A stretch of 64,000 bases of DNA from Hyphomonadaceae bacterium (GCA_022844475.1 JALHLR010000001.1:1-64000); one strand, 5' to 3'; shown: positions 10,318 to 19,534, counted from the stretch's first letter. Notes: generated from the sequence alone by a model not told the origin. Numbers and translations: made by a program.

Positions 10318-11472
10318 ATGACTAAACAGCGCACAACGCTCACCTCGCTTGCGGCGATCGCCGGTGCGGGCACGCTCTTTCTGGGCCTTCACGCCTGCGG
10401 CCAGAAGCCTGCGCCCGCCGAGGAAGCCGCCAGCACGTCCGCCATGGGCGTTGCCGCCGGTCTCCAGGCGATGCGGATCACCCGCATCGAGACGCGTAGC
10501 CTTGCCGAGGAGATCGAGGCCAAGGGCCGCCTCGTTGTTCGTGACGAAGCCGCGGTTGGAACGGAATTGCCCGGCTATCGCGTCGCCGCCGTCTTTGTTG
10601 ATGAAGGCGACTGGGTGAAGCAGGGCCAGGCGATGGCCAAGCTCGACGATGCCTTGCTGCAGGCGCAGATCGCCCAGGCTGAAGCTCAGCTCGCGACGCA
10701 GAAAGCCAATGTGCTCTTCAGGAAGAGCCAGCTCGAACGCGCCGAATCGCTCACCCAGGAAGGCGCCTTCTCGAAGGAATTGCTTGAACAGCGGCGCATG
10801 GAAGCAGCCACGGCCGATGCCGCGATGCTGACGGCGCAAGCGCAGGTCAACGAGATGAAGGTGCGTCAGGCGCGCATGACACTGCGCGCGCCCGTGTCGG
10901 GTATGGTTCTCCAGCGGGCGATCCGTCCGGGGGATATATCAGGCGGCGCGGCGCCGTATTTCCGGATCGCCCGCGATGGTCTGATCGAACTCGACGCCGA
11001 GATGTCGGATTCAAAGCTCCCGATGCTCAAGGTTGGCGAGCGGGCTGACGTGGCGCTGCCGAGCGGCCGGACGATCAAGGGAAAGTTGCGCTTCGTCTCG
11101 CCGCGTGTCGACGTTGCTTCAGGTCTGGGCCGGGCCAGAATCGAGCTTCCTTTTGACAGGGAGCTCCGTCCCGGCGGCTTCGCAGAAGCGCATTTCAACG
11201 CAGCCTCCACCGGCTCCTTGAGTGTGCTGGCCAGCGCCATCCGTTATGAATCAGGCGGCCCAGCGGTGATGCTGGTCGATAACGACAACAAGGTCACGCG
11301 CGTTCCTGTCAAGCTGGGCGAGCGCATGGGCGACTATGTGCAGCTGCTGGAGAGTCCGCCTGCGGGCGCCCGCGTGCTGGAAACCGGCTCTGCATTCACG
11401 CTGGACGGTGACGTGATCAATCCTGTCGAGGAGGGCGCGGTGCTCGCGCCGGCGGCATCGGAAGGGAAATGA
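10318..11472 (+). CDS. RND efflux periplasmic adaptor (membrane fusion protein)
   Basis: A 384-aa lipoprotein adaptor (HlyD/AcrA family) that links an inner-membrane RND pump to the outer-membrane channel. The lipobox is FLGLHAC in the signal sequence. The order of parts is typical: a first lipoyl half (VAAVFVDEGDWVKQGQAMAKLD), an alpha-helical hairpin rich in Ala/Gln/Glu, the second lipoyl half (TLRAPVSGMVLQRAIRPGD), then beta-barrel and membrane-proximal domains. Start at 10318 follows AAGGA. The pump gene begins 4 bp after the stop, so the two form one operon, probably controlled by the divergent TetR protein. Confidence 0.93.
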   Translation: MTKQRTTLTSLAAIAGAGTLFLGLHACGQKPAPAEEAASTSAMGVAAGLQAMRITRIETRSLAEEIEAKGRLVVRDEAAVGTELPGYRVAAVFVDEGDWVKQGQAMAKLDDALLQAQIAQAEAQLATQKANVLFRKSQLERAESLTQEGAFSKELLEQRRMEAATADAAMLTAQAQVNEMKVRQARMTLRAPVSGMVLQRAIRPGDISGGAAPYFRIARDGLIELDAEMSDSKLPMLKVGERADVALPSGRTIKGKLRFVSPRVDVASGLGRARIELPFDRELRPGGFAEAHFNAASTGSLSVLASAIRYESGGPAVMLVDNDNKVTRVPVKLGERMGDYVQLLESPPAGARVLETGSAFTLDGDVINPVEEGAVLAPAASEGK

Positions 11473-11476
11473 TCCC

Positions 11477-14400
11477 ATGAACCTCCCGATTTCCAGCTGG
11501 GCGATCCGCAACCCGATCCCCGTCATCGTCGTGTTCACCCTGCTGACGATTGCAGGACTGTTCTCGTATTCGCGCCTGCCGGTTAAGCAGTTTCCGAACA
11601 TCTCCTTCCCGCTGGTGCAGGTCATCGTCGTGCAGGACGGCGCGGCCGCGTCCGAGATGGAGAATCAGGTCACTCGCCTGGTCGAAAACGCGGTCTCCAG
11701 CCTGCCTGGCATCGAGCAGCTCTCGTCTACCGTGCAGCTCGGCGTTTCGGCTACGCAGATCCAGTTCGCCATTGGTTCGAATCTCCAGAAGATGAAGGAT
11801 GACGTGCGCTCGCGCATCGACGCCATCCGAATCGAGCTGCCGGCCGGCATAGAACCGCCGCGCGTCGAGGCGCTCGACTTCACTGGCGGCACGCTGATGA
11901 CGTTTGCTGTCGCCAACCCGGCCCTGTCGGCGACCGACCTGTCGTGGTTCATAGACGATACAATCGCCCGCAAGCTCCAGGCCGTCGCAGGCGTCGGCCA
12001 GGTCCAGCGCGTCGGCGGCGTCAGCCGCGAGATCAACGTCACACTCGACCCTTCCCGCATGGCGTCGCTGAACCTGACCGCTGCTCAGGTGAACCAGGCG
12101 CTGTCGGCCTATTATCGCAACTATGGCGGAGGCCGCACTGACATCGGTGGATCCGAATCCACTGTTCGCGTACTCGGCGAGACCGAGACTGTTGAAGATC
12201 TCCGCAATCTCACCATCCCGCTGCGCAGTGGCGGATACGCCAGACTGTCCGACCTCGCCTCCGTCGGCGACGGCTCAGGCGAAGCGCGCGGTTTTGCGCG
12301 CCTGAATGGCCGGCCCGTCGCCGGCTTCAACATCGTCAAGGTCGACAGCGCCTCTGAGGTGGACGTCGAGAACGGTGTCTATGCGGCGATCACCGAGCTG
12401 CAGAAGACGCATGAGGGGCTGACTGTCACGAAGATCTTCTCGATGACAGACGACACCAAGGCCAACTTCCATGCGACGGAAGCGGTGCTGATCGAGGGCA
12501 TGATTCTGGCTGCTCTGGTCGTGTTCCTGTTCCTGCGCGACTGGCGCGCCACGGTCATCGCGGCGGCTGCCATGCCGCTGTCGCTGATACCGACATTCTT
12601 CTTTATCTCACTGCTCGGGTTCTCGCTGAATGTCGTCTCGCTGCTGGCGCTTACGCTGGTGATCGGCATCTTGGTCGACGATGCGATTGTGGAAATCGAG
12701 AATATCCAGAAGCGAACGCTGGCGGGCTACACGCCTTTCCGCGCCGCCATGGAGGGCGCCGACGCGATCGGCCTTGCTGTGCTCGCGACCACGGCGTCGA
12801 TCGTCGTGGTGTTCCTGCCCACCTCGTTCATGGGCGGCATGCCGGGGCAGTTCTTCATCGAGTTCGGCATCACAGTGTCAGTGGCGGTGGTCTTCTCGTT
12901 GCTGGTCGCGCGTTTCGTCTCGCCCCTTATGGCGGCTTACTTCCTGAAGCCGTCAAAGGTTCACCGCGACGTTCGCAAGTTGCCGGCATTCTATGAGGCG
13001 ACACTGGCCTGGGCGCTCAAGCACCGCCTGATAGCCTCCGCCGTCGGCGGGCTGTCCTTCTTCGGAGCGATCGTCGTTGCCGGCATGTTGCCGACGGGCT
13101 TCATCCCGACCGAGGACCCGGGCTACATCCAGTTTTCGATCGAAGCGCCTCCGGGCACCACGATCACCAAGATGGAGCAGGCGACCCAACAGCTCAACGG
13201 CATGCTGCACGAGTTCCCTGACACGCAAGAAGTGTTCATCAATGTCGGCTCAACCGGCGCCAATGGAGACATCACACAGGGGTTCGCCACTCTGGTGATG
13301 CGAGACGGGCACAAGCTCAGGACTGAAGAGCTGAAGCAGGCGATCCGTCCCAGGCTAAGTGAGATTGCCGACGTGCGCGTGACGGCGATGATGACTGGCG
13401 GTGGACCGGGCGGGTCGGATGTCAACATCATCCTGTCGTCTGAAAACACCGAGGCGCTCGAAAAGGCGCAGCTCGATCTACTCTATGAGATGCGCAGCAT
13501 GCCGGAAGTGCGCAATCCGCGCCTTTTCCCCTCGGCGCCAGGCCCGGAGCTGATTATCCGCCCGCGTGCCGAGGAAGCTGCGCGACTCAATGTCGGCACC
13601 GACGCGATCGCCGCTGTCGCCCGCATCGCAACGACCGGCGACATCGAAGCCAACACGCCCAAATTCTCGGAAGGCAAGCGCCGCCTGCCCATCCGGGTGC
13701 GTCTGCCCGACGAGGTCCGCTCCGATCTTGCCAAGCTGGCAGAGCTGCGCGTTCCTGCGCGCGATGGCACGTCTACCACGCTGGGCGCGGTGGCCGACAT
13801 CTATTACGAGCAGGGGCCGAGCAAGATCACGCGCCTGTCTCGTGAGCGTCGCGCGTCCGTTGAAGCTGATTTCGCGCCCGACATCACGTCGGGCCAGGTC
13901 AACGAGGCGGTCGAAAAGACCAAGACAATGCAGAACCTTCCGCCCAGCGTTCAGCGGGCGCGCATTGGCAACGACCAAGCCGAAGCTCAGATGTTCGGCG
14001 GCATCGTCATTGCTCTGCTTTCCGGCGTGGCGCTGATCTACTCGGTGATGGTGCTGCTGTTCAAATCGGTGTTCAAGCCGATCACCATCCTTGCCTCGTT
14101 GCCGCTGTCGTTCTCGGGCGCATTCCTCGCGCTGCTGATCTGCGGGATGGAAATCTCGATGCCGGTCATGATCGGCTGCGTTCTGCTGCTGGGCATCGCC
14201 GCGAAGAACGCCATCCTGCTCGTTGAATTCGTGATCGAGTCGCAGCAACGCGGCCAGAACACCTATGATGCGCTGTTCGAGGCCTGCCGCGAGCGTGCGC
14301 GCCCCATTGTCATGACCACGGTCGCGATGTCGGCGGGTATGCTGCCAGTCGCGCTGGGCCTTGGCGAAGGAGCCGGTTTCCGTCAGCCCATGGCTGTCGC

Positions 14401-14602
14401 GGTCATCGGCGGACTCATCTCTTCGACATTGCTGTCACTGGTCCTTGTTCCGGTCGTCTACTCGTTCGTCGACCAGTTCGAGCGCTGGCTGAACCCGTGG
14501 GCCGCCAAGCTCACGACACAGCCGACCGCCGAAGATGAGGCCCTGCTGAACGGCAGAAAGCGCGAACCTCAGCCAGAAGCGCCGGGCACGCCGGCGGAGT
14601 AG
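11477..14602 (+). CDS. RND family multidrug efflux permease (HAE1/AcrB-like)
   Basis: A 1041-aa inner-membrane proton-driven exporter of full AcrB-like length. The N-terminus (NPIPVIVVFTLLTIAG) is helix 1, followed by porter-domain sequence starting FPNISFPLVQV. TM4 has the proton-relay pair Asp401-Asp402 in GILVDDAIVEIENIQKR, equivalent to AcrB Asp407-Asp408. The second half repeats the architecture, with LLGIAAKNAILLVEF and MTTVAMSAGMLP before the last helices. It follows the adaptor by 4 bp. No TolC-type outer-membrane gene is adjacent, so the channel is presumably encoded elsewhere. Substrate is unknown. Confidence 0.96.
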   Translation: MNLPISSWAIRNPIPVIVVFTLLTIAGLFSYSRLPVKQFPNISFPLVQVIVVQDGAAASEMENQVTRLVENAVSSLPGIEQLSSTVQLGVSATQIQFAIGSNLQKMKDDVRSRIDAIRIELPAGIEPPRVEALDFTGGTLMTFAVANPALSATDLSWFIDDTIARKLQAVAGVGQVQRVGGVSREINVTLDPSRMASLNLTAAQVNQALSAYYRNYGGGRTDIGGSESTVRVLGETETVEDLRNLTIPLRSGGYARLSDLASVGDGSGEARGFARLNGRPVAGFNIVKVDSASEVDVENGVYAAITELQKTHEGLTVTKIFSMTDDTKANFHATEAVLIEGMILAALVVFLFLRDWRATVIAAAAMPLSLIPTFFFISLLGFSLNVVSLLALTLVIGILVDDAIVEIENIQKRTLAGYTPFRAAMEGADAIGLAVLATTASIVVVFLPTSFMGGMPGQFFIEFGITVSVAVVFSLLVARFVSPLMAAYFLKPSKVHRDVRKLPAFYEATLAWALKHRLIASAVGGLSFFGAIVVAGMLPTGFIPTEDPGYIQFSIEAPPGTTITKMEQATQQLNGMLHEFPDTQEVFINVGSTGANGDITQGFATLVMRDGHKLRTEELKQAIRPRLSEIADVRVTAMMTGGGPGGSDVNIILSSENTEALEKAQLDLLYEMRSMPEVRNPRLFPSAPGPELIIRPRAEEAARLNVGTDAIAAVARIATTGDIEANTPKFSEGKRRLPIRVRLPDEVRSDLAKLAELRVPARDGTSTTLGAVADIYYEQGPSKITRLSRERRASVEADFAPDITSGQVNEAVEKTKTMQNLPPSVQRARIGNDQAEAQMFGGIVIALLSGVALIYSVMVLLFKSVFKPITILASLPLSFSGAFLALLICGMEISMPVMIGCVLLLGIAAKNAILLVEFVIESQQRGQNTYDALFEACRERARPIVMTTVAMSAGMLPVALGLGEGAGFRQPMAVAVIGGLISSTLLSLVLVPVVYSFVDQFERWLNPWAAKLTTQPTAEDEALLNGRKREPQPEAPGTPAE

Positions 14603-14625
14603 GACAACGCGTGCGCGGGGCGGGC

Positions 14626-15009
14626 CTAGTCCGCCTCCGCCCGCTCCTCTCCCGCGCGTGATCCCCAGATCGCGCCCATGAACAGCCCCTTCATCCGCGG
14701 CAGCAGCAAGAAGCTCAGCCCCACCACGAGTGATGCGATCAGGGTGAACGCCATCATGCTTGCATTGGCGTCCTGCGTTGCGAAGAGGAAGAAGGCTGGC
14801 GAGACGAGGTGCCCGACAACAAGGATCGTTGCCCATGCCGGAGCATCGTCGGCGCGTACTTCGCCCGTCAGCTCACCGCATTCCGTGCAGGCGGCCGCAG
14901 GCGTGAGATATCCCCGCAGCAGCTTTCCGCGGCCGCAGGCGGGGCAACGCAGCCTCAGGCCGCGGCGAATGGCCAGCCAGGTGTCGCGGGGAGGGAGGGG
15001 CTTATCCAT
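14626..15009 (-). CDS. DUF983 family membrane protein
   Basis: A 127-aa protein with an N-terminal zinc-ribbon-like pair CPACGRGKLLRGYL and CTECGE, the conserved DDAPAWATI stretch, and two membrane helices (ILVVGHLVSPAFFLF and AFTLIASLVVGLSFLLL). This is the DUF983 family, common in alphaproteobacteria and of unknown function; members are often near cytochrome oxidase or nucleotide genes, which is not so here. The start MDKPLPPRDTW fits the family length; longer upstream starts would overlap the PilZ-like gene. It converges with the RND permease. Confidence 0.8.
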   Translation of the reverse strand: MDKPLPPRDTWLAIRRGLRLRCPACGRGKLLRGYLTPAAACTECGELTGEVRADDAPAWATILVVGHLVSPAFFLFATQDANASMMAFTLIASLVVGLSFLLLPRMKGLFMGAIWGSRAGEERAEAD

Positions 15010-15067
15010 GCAATCACTTGGCGCGCAGGGGGACGTTTCGTCCATCCGCCGCGAGGTCGCAGAGCGC

Positions 15068-15412
15068 CTACGTCTTGACGAACTGAAGCCCCGCAGCGCC
15101 GCGGGTCTGCCAGATGACATAGGCCCAGGTCTTCAGGCGCAGGGTCGGCTCCGAAACCAGTACGCGGTCGGGAAGCTGGATGTCCCGCATGAACTCGACG
15201 CGGGCGCCCGTGTCGCTGACATTCTTGACCACTACGTCAACCCGCTCGCCCGTGATGAAGGCCAGCGTGGCGGCCTTGAAGGTCGGCTTGCGGTCGGAAC
15301 GCTTTTCGCCCGGCGTGACGGTGGAGTAGGTGACCTCCTCCACAGGCACGTCCGCGATCTTGCGCATGCGCTGCGCAAGTGGGTCGGGCTTGTCGGGCGT
15401 CTTCCTGAACAT
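15068..15412 (-). CDS. PilZ-domain-like protein
   Basis: A 114-aa cytoplasmic protein. The core RSDRKPTFKAATLAF ... VVVKNVSDTGARVEF ... AYVIWQ ... GLQFVKT follows the PilZ pattern: a basic RxxxR-like lead, the beta-barrel (D/N)xSxxG motif (here NVSDTG), and a closing G-(L/V)-x-F strand. PilZ domains bind cyclic di-GMP. The leading arginine pair is less canonical (RSDRK), so c-di-GMP binding is uncertain. Start at 15412 (MFRKTPDK) is preferred; a GTG at 15433 is possible. It lies upstream of the DUF983 gene on the same strand, 58 bp away. Confidence 0.65.
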   Translation of the reverse strand: MFRKTPDKPDPLAQRMRKIADVPVEEVTYSTVTPGEKRSDRKPTFKAATLAFITGERVDVVVKNVSDTGARVEFMRDIQLPDRVLVSEPTLRLKTWAYVIWQTRGAAGLQFVKT

Positions 15413-15569
15413 TGCTTGCGTTCTTGTTCCCACCCCGGTGAAATACTGGCCGAGATTCTTTAGTATTTTCTTGCTGGCCGTCTGTACATGACCACTGAGA
15501 CCGCCAAGGCGACATGGGTTGAGCTGACCACCTTCAAGGCGGAGGGCATCAGATCGGGGTCAGGTTGCA

Positions 15570-16379
15570 CTACCCTACCGTGACGGATGTACCCCCATCC
15601 ACCGGCAGGATCGCCCCGGTTATGAAACGCGCTTCGTCAGAGCAGAGGAAAAGCGCAGCGTAGGCGGTGTCCCAGCCCGACCCCATACGCCCCATCGGAA
15701 CCCGCGAATTTCGCTCGGCCCGTAGCGTCTCGACTGATTTGCCGCTGGCTGCCGCGATACCCGCAATCGCCATGGGTGTATCCATCAGGCCGGGCATTAT
15801 CACGTTGCAGCGGACATTGTGCTTGGCGTTGCCGGCCGCGACCACCGTGGTCAGCCGGTTCACCGCCATCTTCGAGACTTCGTACGTCACCATGTGGTGC
15901 CCGGCGATGGCGGCCAGCGAGGAGATGTTGCAGATCGCGCCGGACTTCTGCTGGCGCATCACGGGCAGGACATGACGTATCGTCATCGCCATCGATTTGA
16001 GGTTCAGGTCCATGATTCGGTCCCACGCATCCTCCTCGATGGCGTGGGGCGGGGCGTCGCCGCGGCCGGTGCCGACATTGTTGACCAGGATGTCGATCCG
16101 GTTCAATCGCGCCGCCGCTTCGCGGGCAATGGCCGCGCAATCGGCGCTGCGCGTCACGTCGGCGGGGAAGGCGAACGCCTCACCGGCTCGCGGACCGCCT
16201 TCGTCCATGATCATGCGGACGGTTTCCTCTGCGCTGTCGAGGCGCAGGTCCACGCACATCACCTGCGCGCCTTCGCGCGCGAACAGGATCGCCATGGCGC
16301 GGCCATTGCCGATCGTGTCGCCCGGCGTCTGCCCGGCGCCCACGATGATGGCTGTCTTTCCAGCGAGCCGCCCCTCCAT
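15570..16379 (-). CDS. SDR family NAD(P)-dependent oxidoreductase
   Basis: A 269-aa short-chain dehydrogenase/reductase. The N-terminal Rossmann motif is the extended GAGQTPGDTIGNG, followed by acidic VDLRLDS, which suggests NAD(H) preference. NNVGTGRG is the NNAG-type motif, and the active site is NISSLAAIAGH (Ser) with TYEVSKMAV (Tyr-x3-Lys). The end FITGAILPVDGGT is typical. Start at 16379 overlaps the stop of the upstream CMD-like gene by one base (TGATG), so the two are translationally coupled. The neighbours suggest a small catabolic operon, but the substrate is unknown. Confidence 0.92.
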   Translation of the reverse strand: MEGRLAGKTAIIVGAGQTPGDTIGNGRAMAILFAREGAQVMCVDLRLDSAEETVRMIMDEGGPRAGEAFAFPADVTRSADCAAIAREAAARLNRIDILVNNVGTGRGDAPPHAIEEDAWDRIMDLNLKSMAMTIRHVLPVMRQQKSGAICNISSLAAIAGHHMVTYEVSKMAVNRLTTVVAAGNAKHNVRCNVIMPGLMDTPMAIAGIAAASGKSVETLRAERNSRVPMGRMGSGWDTAYAALFLCSDEARFITGAILPVDGGTSVTVG

Positions 16380-16948
16380 CAGAGCGTCCTGAGGTCGGGA
16401 TCCACGGTCTGGCCGTCCTCGACCTGGATCCCGAAGGAATTGAGGATCATCGACACCTGAGTGTACTGGCCGACTGTGAAGACAAGGTCCATGCACTGTC
16501 GTTCGCTGTAGTGCTTCGACAACTCTGCCCAGGACGGATTGGAGACGAAGTGGTCCCGGTTGAGATCGTCCACCGCACTCAGCAGCGCTCGCTCCGCGTC
16601 GGTCCAGCCATCGGCGCCCGCTCCCGTCTTGATTCGCGCGATCTCTGCTGCATCAAGACCCGACTGCAGCCCGATGCGATGATGCTGCGTCCATTCATAA
16701 CCGGACTTGCAGAGCCAGCCGACGCGGAGGATGGCGATCTCCCGGTCACGCGCCGAGAGGGAATTGCGCGACATGATGTATCCGCCCCACCACGAGAAAG
16801 CGCGAAAGGCGTCGGGCGAGCGCACCAGCGTGCGGAAGATGTTGAGGATCGATCCGTCCTTCTGGCGCGACTTGGATAGTCGCTCCACCTGTTCAGGTGT
16901 GAACTCGGCGTCCTGAAGGGGAGCGATGCGAGGCTTGGCAAGGCGCAT
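16379..16948 (-). CDS. Carboxymuconolactone decarboxylase family protein
   Basis: A 189-aa AhpD/CMD-like helical protein. The core runs SARDREIAILRVGWLCKSGYEWTQHHRIGL (in part), resembling the CMD pattern in which a Cys and a later His sit in one helix; here there is Cys in LCKSGYEW and His in QHH, but no CxxC pair, so it is unlikely to be an AhpD-type peroxidase. The AHxxIAL-like helix and a DLVFTVGQYTQVSM terminal helix complete the fold. Coupled by TGATG overlap to the SDR gene. Related pairs occur in aromatic or gamma-lactone catabolism; exact role unknown. Confidence 0.82.
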   Translation of the reverse strand: MRLAKPRIAPLQDAEFTPEQVERLSKSRQKDGSILNIFRTLVRSPDAFRAFSWWGGYIMSRNSLSARDREIAILRVGWLCKSGYEWTQHHRIGLQSGLDAAEIARIKTGAGADGWTDAERALLSAVDDLNRDHFVSNPSWAELSKHYSERQCMDLVFTVGQYTQVSMILNSFGIQVEDGQTVDPDLRTL

Positions 16949-17075
16949 GGGGGACTCCTTCAGGTTGGCTCACTGCGGACTCGAGCCAATGGGGTCTCAT
17001 TCAACGAGTAAAATCCCGGCTTGTCATCCCGCACGATGCCTTTGAAGGTCCGTCAATCCGGACCAGCAGGTTCGG

Positions 17076-18374
17076 CTATCCGGCCTTGCGATCCGCAGCA
17101 TCAGGGGCCGCCGCCGCCCGTCCCGCAAGATACAGGAAGCCGTCCTGGTCCAGATGGCCTGCATCGCATGTCGCCACAAAGCCTTCTGCGTCGCGGCGAA
17201 CCTGCCGCGCCTCGCCGCCAAGTTCGCACTCCAGCGTGCGAGGCGTACGCGCCCAGATCTCCCCCACAACGCCTGGAGGCAAACGCTGGCCCCTGGCGTC
17301 ACGGATCTCCACTGCGGCCCCACGGATGGGACGCCCACAGCTGCCGCGCTTGGTCGCGAAGGCTTCGGCGGGCAGCGTCGCAATATGGCCCGTCTGCGTC
17401 GACCCATAGGCCTCGCTGAAGATTGCGCCGAAGATGTCAGCCAGCCACGCCTTCAGCGCCCACGGCGCAGCGGCGCCACCGATCATGACCTCCTTCAGCG
17501 AAGACGTGTCCGCTGCCGCGAGCAGGTTTCCTCGGCGCTTCAGCTCGAGAAATGTTTCGGGAAAGGCCCACCAGTGGGTGACCTTGCGCGCGCGGATCGC
17601 GTCGAGCGCTTCGCTTGAGTTGAAGGCGCGCATCATGATCACTTCTCGGCCGGCGGCCAGCGCGGACCAGAACTGCATGCATCCCCAGGTGTGGTGCATC
17701 GGCAGGGTTATAAGCGATGCGCCCTCTTCGCGTACGGCCGGGCGCGACAGTGAAGCCGGAGCTGCGCGCCGCCGGGGCAGCGCCACATATGCCTTGCCCG
17801 CGCCGGACGTCCACGCCATCAGCGAGGGCTGCACGCGGCCGAAACGCGGTTGCGCCACTGGCGGGAACAGATCCCAGAAGTTGAAGAAGCCGGGATAGGT
17901 TGCGTCCATGCTGGCGCGCAGTCGCAGGCTGAGCCCGTCCAGCGCGGCGGCGATCCGCACAGGCGCCATATCGCCAACGATGATGGCTGAGGCCCCGCTG
18001 GCGATAAGTTGCTGGCGGATCATGCTGGCTGGCAGGTCGGGGTCGAGCGTCAGCAGGCGCGCGTCGATCTTGGCGCAAGCGATCGCGATCACGGCCCACT
18101 CGATACGATTGCGGCAACGCACGGCAACGACATCGTTCACGCCAAGGCCGCGGCTGGCGAACGCATCTGCCAGCAGGTCGGCGTACTCGTTCCATTCGGC
18201 ATAAGTCAGCGAGGTCCGCCCCTCATGCAGGGCAGGCTGGTCGCCGCGGGAGGCGGCCCAGTATTCGAGGCTGCGCGCCGCAGGCTCGTTCAGGCCTTGA
18301 GCGCGTTCCGCACGTTCGTCGCCAGGCTGTCGCGCATACGCGACAGGGAAACGTGATCGGGATTGATAAGCCAC
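17076..18374 (-). CDS. AMP-binding (acyl-CoA synthetase-like) protein, C-terminally truncated
   Basis: A 432-aa member of the adenylate-forming superfamily that covers only the large N-terminal domain. The recognition motifs are present but altered: the P-loop motif A3 reads WTSGAGKAYVALP instead of TSGTTGxPKG, A5 is YGSTQTGH rather than YGxTE, and the protein stops just after FLYLAGR, the A8 hinge. The approximately 100-residue C-terminal lid with its catalytic Lys is missing, and none of the other frames downstream restores it. The 5' end overlaps the TetR gene by 85 bp if the ATG at 18374 is used. It may be a decaying or regulatory homolog rather than an active ligase. Confidence 0.68.
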   Translation of the reverse strand: MAYQSRSRFPVAYARQPGDERAERAQGLNEPAARSLEYWAASRGDQPALHEGRTSLTYAEWNEYADLLADAFASRGLGVNDVVAVRCRNRIEWAVIAIACAKIDARLLTLDPDLPASMIRQQLIASGASAIIVGDMAPVRIAAALDGLSLRLRASMDATYPGFFNFWDLFPPVAQPRFGRVQPSLMAWTSGAGKAYVALPRRRAAPASLSRPAVREEGASLITLPMHHTWGCMQFWSALAAGREVIMMRAFNSSEALDAIRARKVTHWWAFPETFLELKRRGNLLAAADTSSLKEVMIGGAAAPWALKAWLADIFGAIFSEAYGSTQTGHIATLPAEAFATKRGSCGRPIRGAAVEIRDARGQRLPPGVVGEIWARTPRTLECELGGEARQVRRDAEGFVATCDAGHLDQDGFLYLAGRAAAAPDAADRKAG

Positions 18375-18937
18375 TGGAACAGAACTCCTCGCAGTGCCGC
18401 GATGATGAGAGACGCTTCGGTCCTTGAACGCACGTCAGGCCTGATTTCGCCCAGCTGGCGCGCATCGCGGATCAGAACGGCGATATCTTCCACCGCCTGT
18501 TGCGTGATGCGTGCGCTCAGCGGGCGCAGATCGGCGCGTGTCAGACCGGCGCCGATCAGCGCCTGATAAACCCGCACGGTGGTCGGATCGCGTTCTGCAT
18601 CCTCCGTGCAGAAAACGATCACATCGATCAGTCGCTGAAGCCCGTGCGACGCGATCGGTCCTGAGCGCACGCGTTCGGAGTATTCTGCGACGATATAGTC
18701 TGCCAGCGCGCCGAGCATTGCGCTTCGGGTGCCGAAATAATGCGCGGGCAGGGCGCGGGAATACCCGGCGGCCTCGCCCGCTTCGTTGAGGGTCAGTTCG
18801 TCCAGGCCACGTTCGGCGACAATCTTCTTGGCGGCTTCGAGAATGGCGCGCTCGGCCGTCTCGCGCCGCGCCGCCTGGGTCTGGCGATCGCTGGCGGCGA
18901 GGGCGTCTGCCCGGGTGAGATTGCTGCGCAAAGCCAT
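18290..18937 (-). CDS. TetR/AcrR family transcriptional regulator
   Basis: A 215-aa regulator with the TetR DNA-binding domain in the first 60 residues (ERAILEAAKKIVAERG ... EAGEAAGYSRALPAHYFGTR) and a helical C-terminal domain ending SLSRMRDSLATNVRNALKA. Start at 18937 (MALRSNLTRADA) is chosen because the upstream in-frame extension to 19012 is Cys/Trp-rich and unlike the family. Its 3' end overlaps the AMP-binding gene, so they are probably co-transcribed, and it likely controls the downstream operon (AMP-binding, CMD-like, SDR). Confidence 0.83.
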   Translation of the reverse strand: MALRSNLTRADALAASDRQTQAARRETAERAILEAAKKIVAERGLDELTLNEAGEAAGYSRALPAHYFGTRSAMLGALADYIVAEYSERVRSGPIASHGLQRLIDVIVFCTEDAERDPTTVRVYQALIGAGLTRADLRPLSARITQQAVEDIAVLIRDARQLGEIRPDVRSRTEASLIIAALRGVLFQWLINPDHVSLSRMRDSLATNVRNALKA

Positions 18938-19154
18938 TGCGCAACGCAGCATACTAGTTTGCCAACAAGCAAGTATGTTACGCCGGGGCAAGCTGCTGAC
19001 CAAGTGTCGCATGCCGCAGCGCTGAGGCGCCGGCCAGTGCGAAATCGCCCGCCGCGCAGAAATCGTCCGGCGCTGGACCTGTGGTCGTGGCGGCCGGCTG
19101 GTCCACAGCGAGAACAGGCGACGGCATCAGAAGACCCATACTCCCGCAGGCATT

Positions 19155-19534
19155 GTGCAGGCCGATTCTCGCCGGGCCAGCCTGCTGGTCTTCGAGTTCA
19201 CGACGAAGACCGCGAATGAAGACAGGGAATGGATGGAGCGCCGGCTCGACGCGGTGTCTGACGTCCAGCACAGGATCGATTTCGTGCTGATCATGACCGG
19301 CCATGTCAGCGCCAAGCCTGGCGCGGTTCTCGATGGCGATGCGGCAGGCGTGATGATGCGATCGCAGAAACACGTGCGGGCCAAGGCGTGGTCGTTCCGT
19401 GTTGGGCCCGCGCCATGATCGAACTCTTCAAGCGGACGACGCCAGTCGAGGAAAAGACCTTCGCCCGCGCAGACCTGCAGGAAGCCCTGCGCTGGCCGGC
19501 GCTGGATTTATGCCACCCGAGGCGACCGGCCTGA
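19155..19534 (+). pseudogene. Frameshifted SpoIIAA-like (STAS/SEC14-type) protein remnant
   Basis: Two adjacent reading frames together resemble one SpoIIAA-like protein. The first, from GTG 19155, reads REWMERRLDAVSDVQHRIDF then GHVSAKPGAVLDGDAAGV and HVRAK, then runs into unlike sequence and stops at 19418. The second frame, entered near 19385-19415, continues MIELFKRTTPVEEKTFARAD and LQEALRWPAL to a TGA at 19532-19534, matching the family ending (membrane/phospholipid-binding-like domain, 'F...(E/D)LxEAxxW'). Joining them requires a frameshift near 19385. It could be a genuine pseudogene or a sequencing error. It lies 5' of the hydroxyacyl-CoA dehydrogenase gene. Confidence 0.5.

Noticed and set aside
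15488-15583. A 31-codon ORF starting MTTETAKATW between the PilZ-like gene and the SDR gene
   Set aside because: Too short, no SD, no resemblance, and it overlaps the SDR end.
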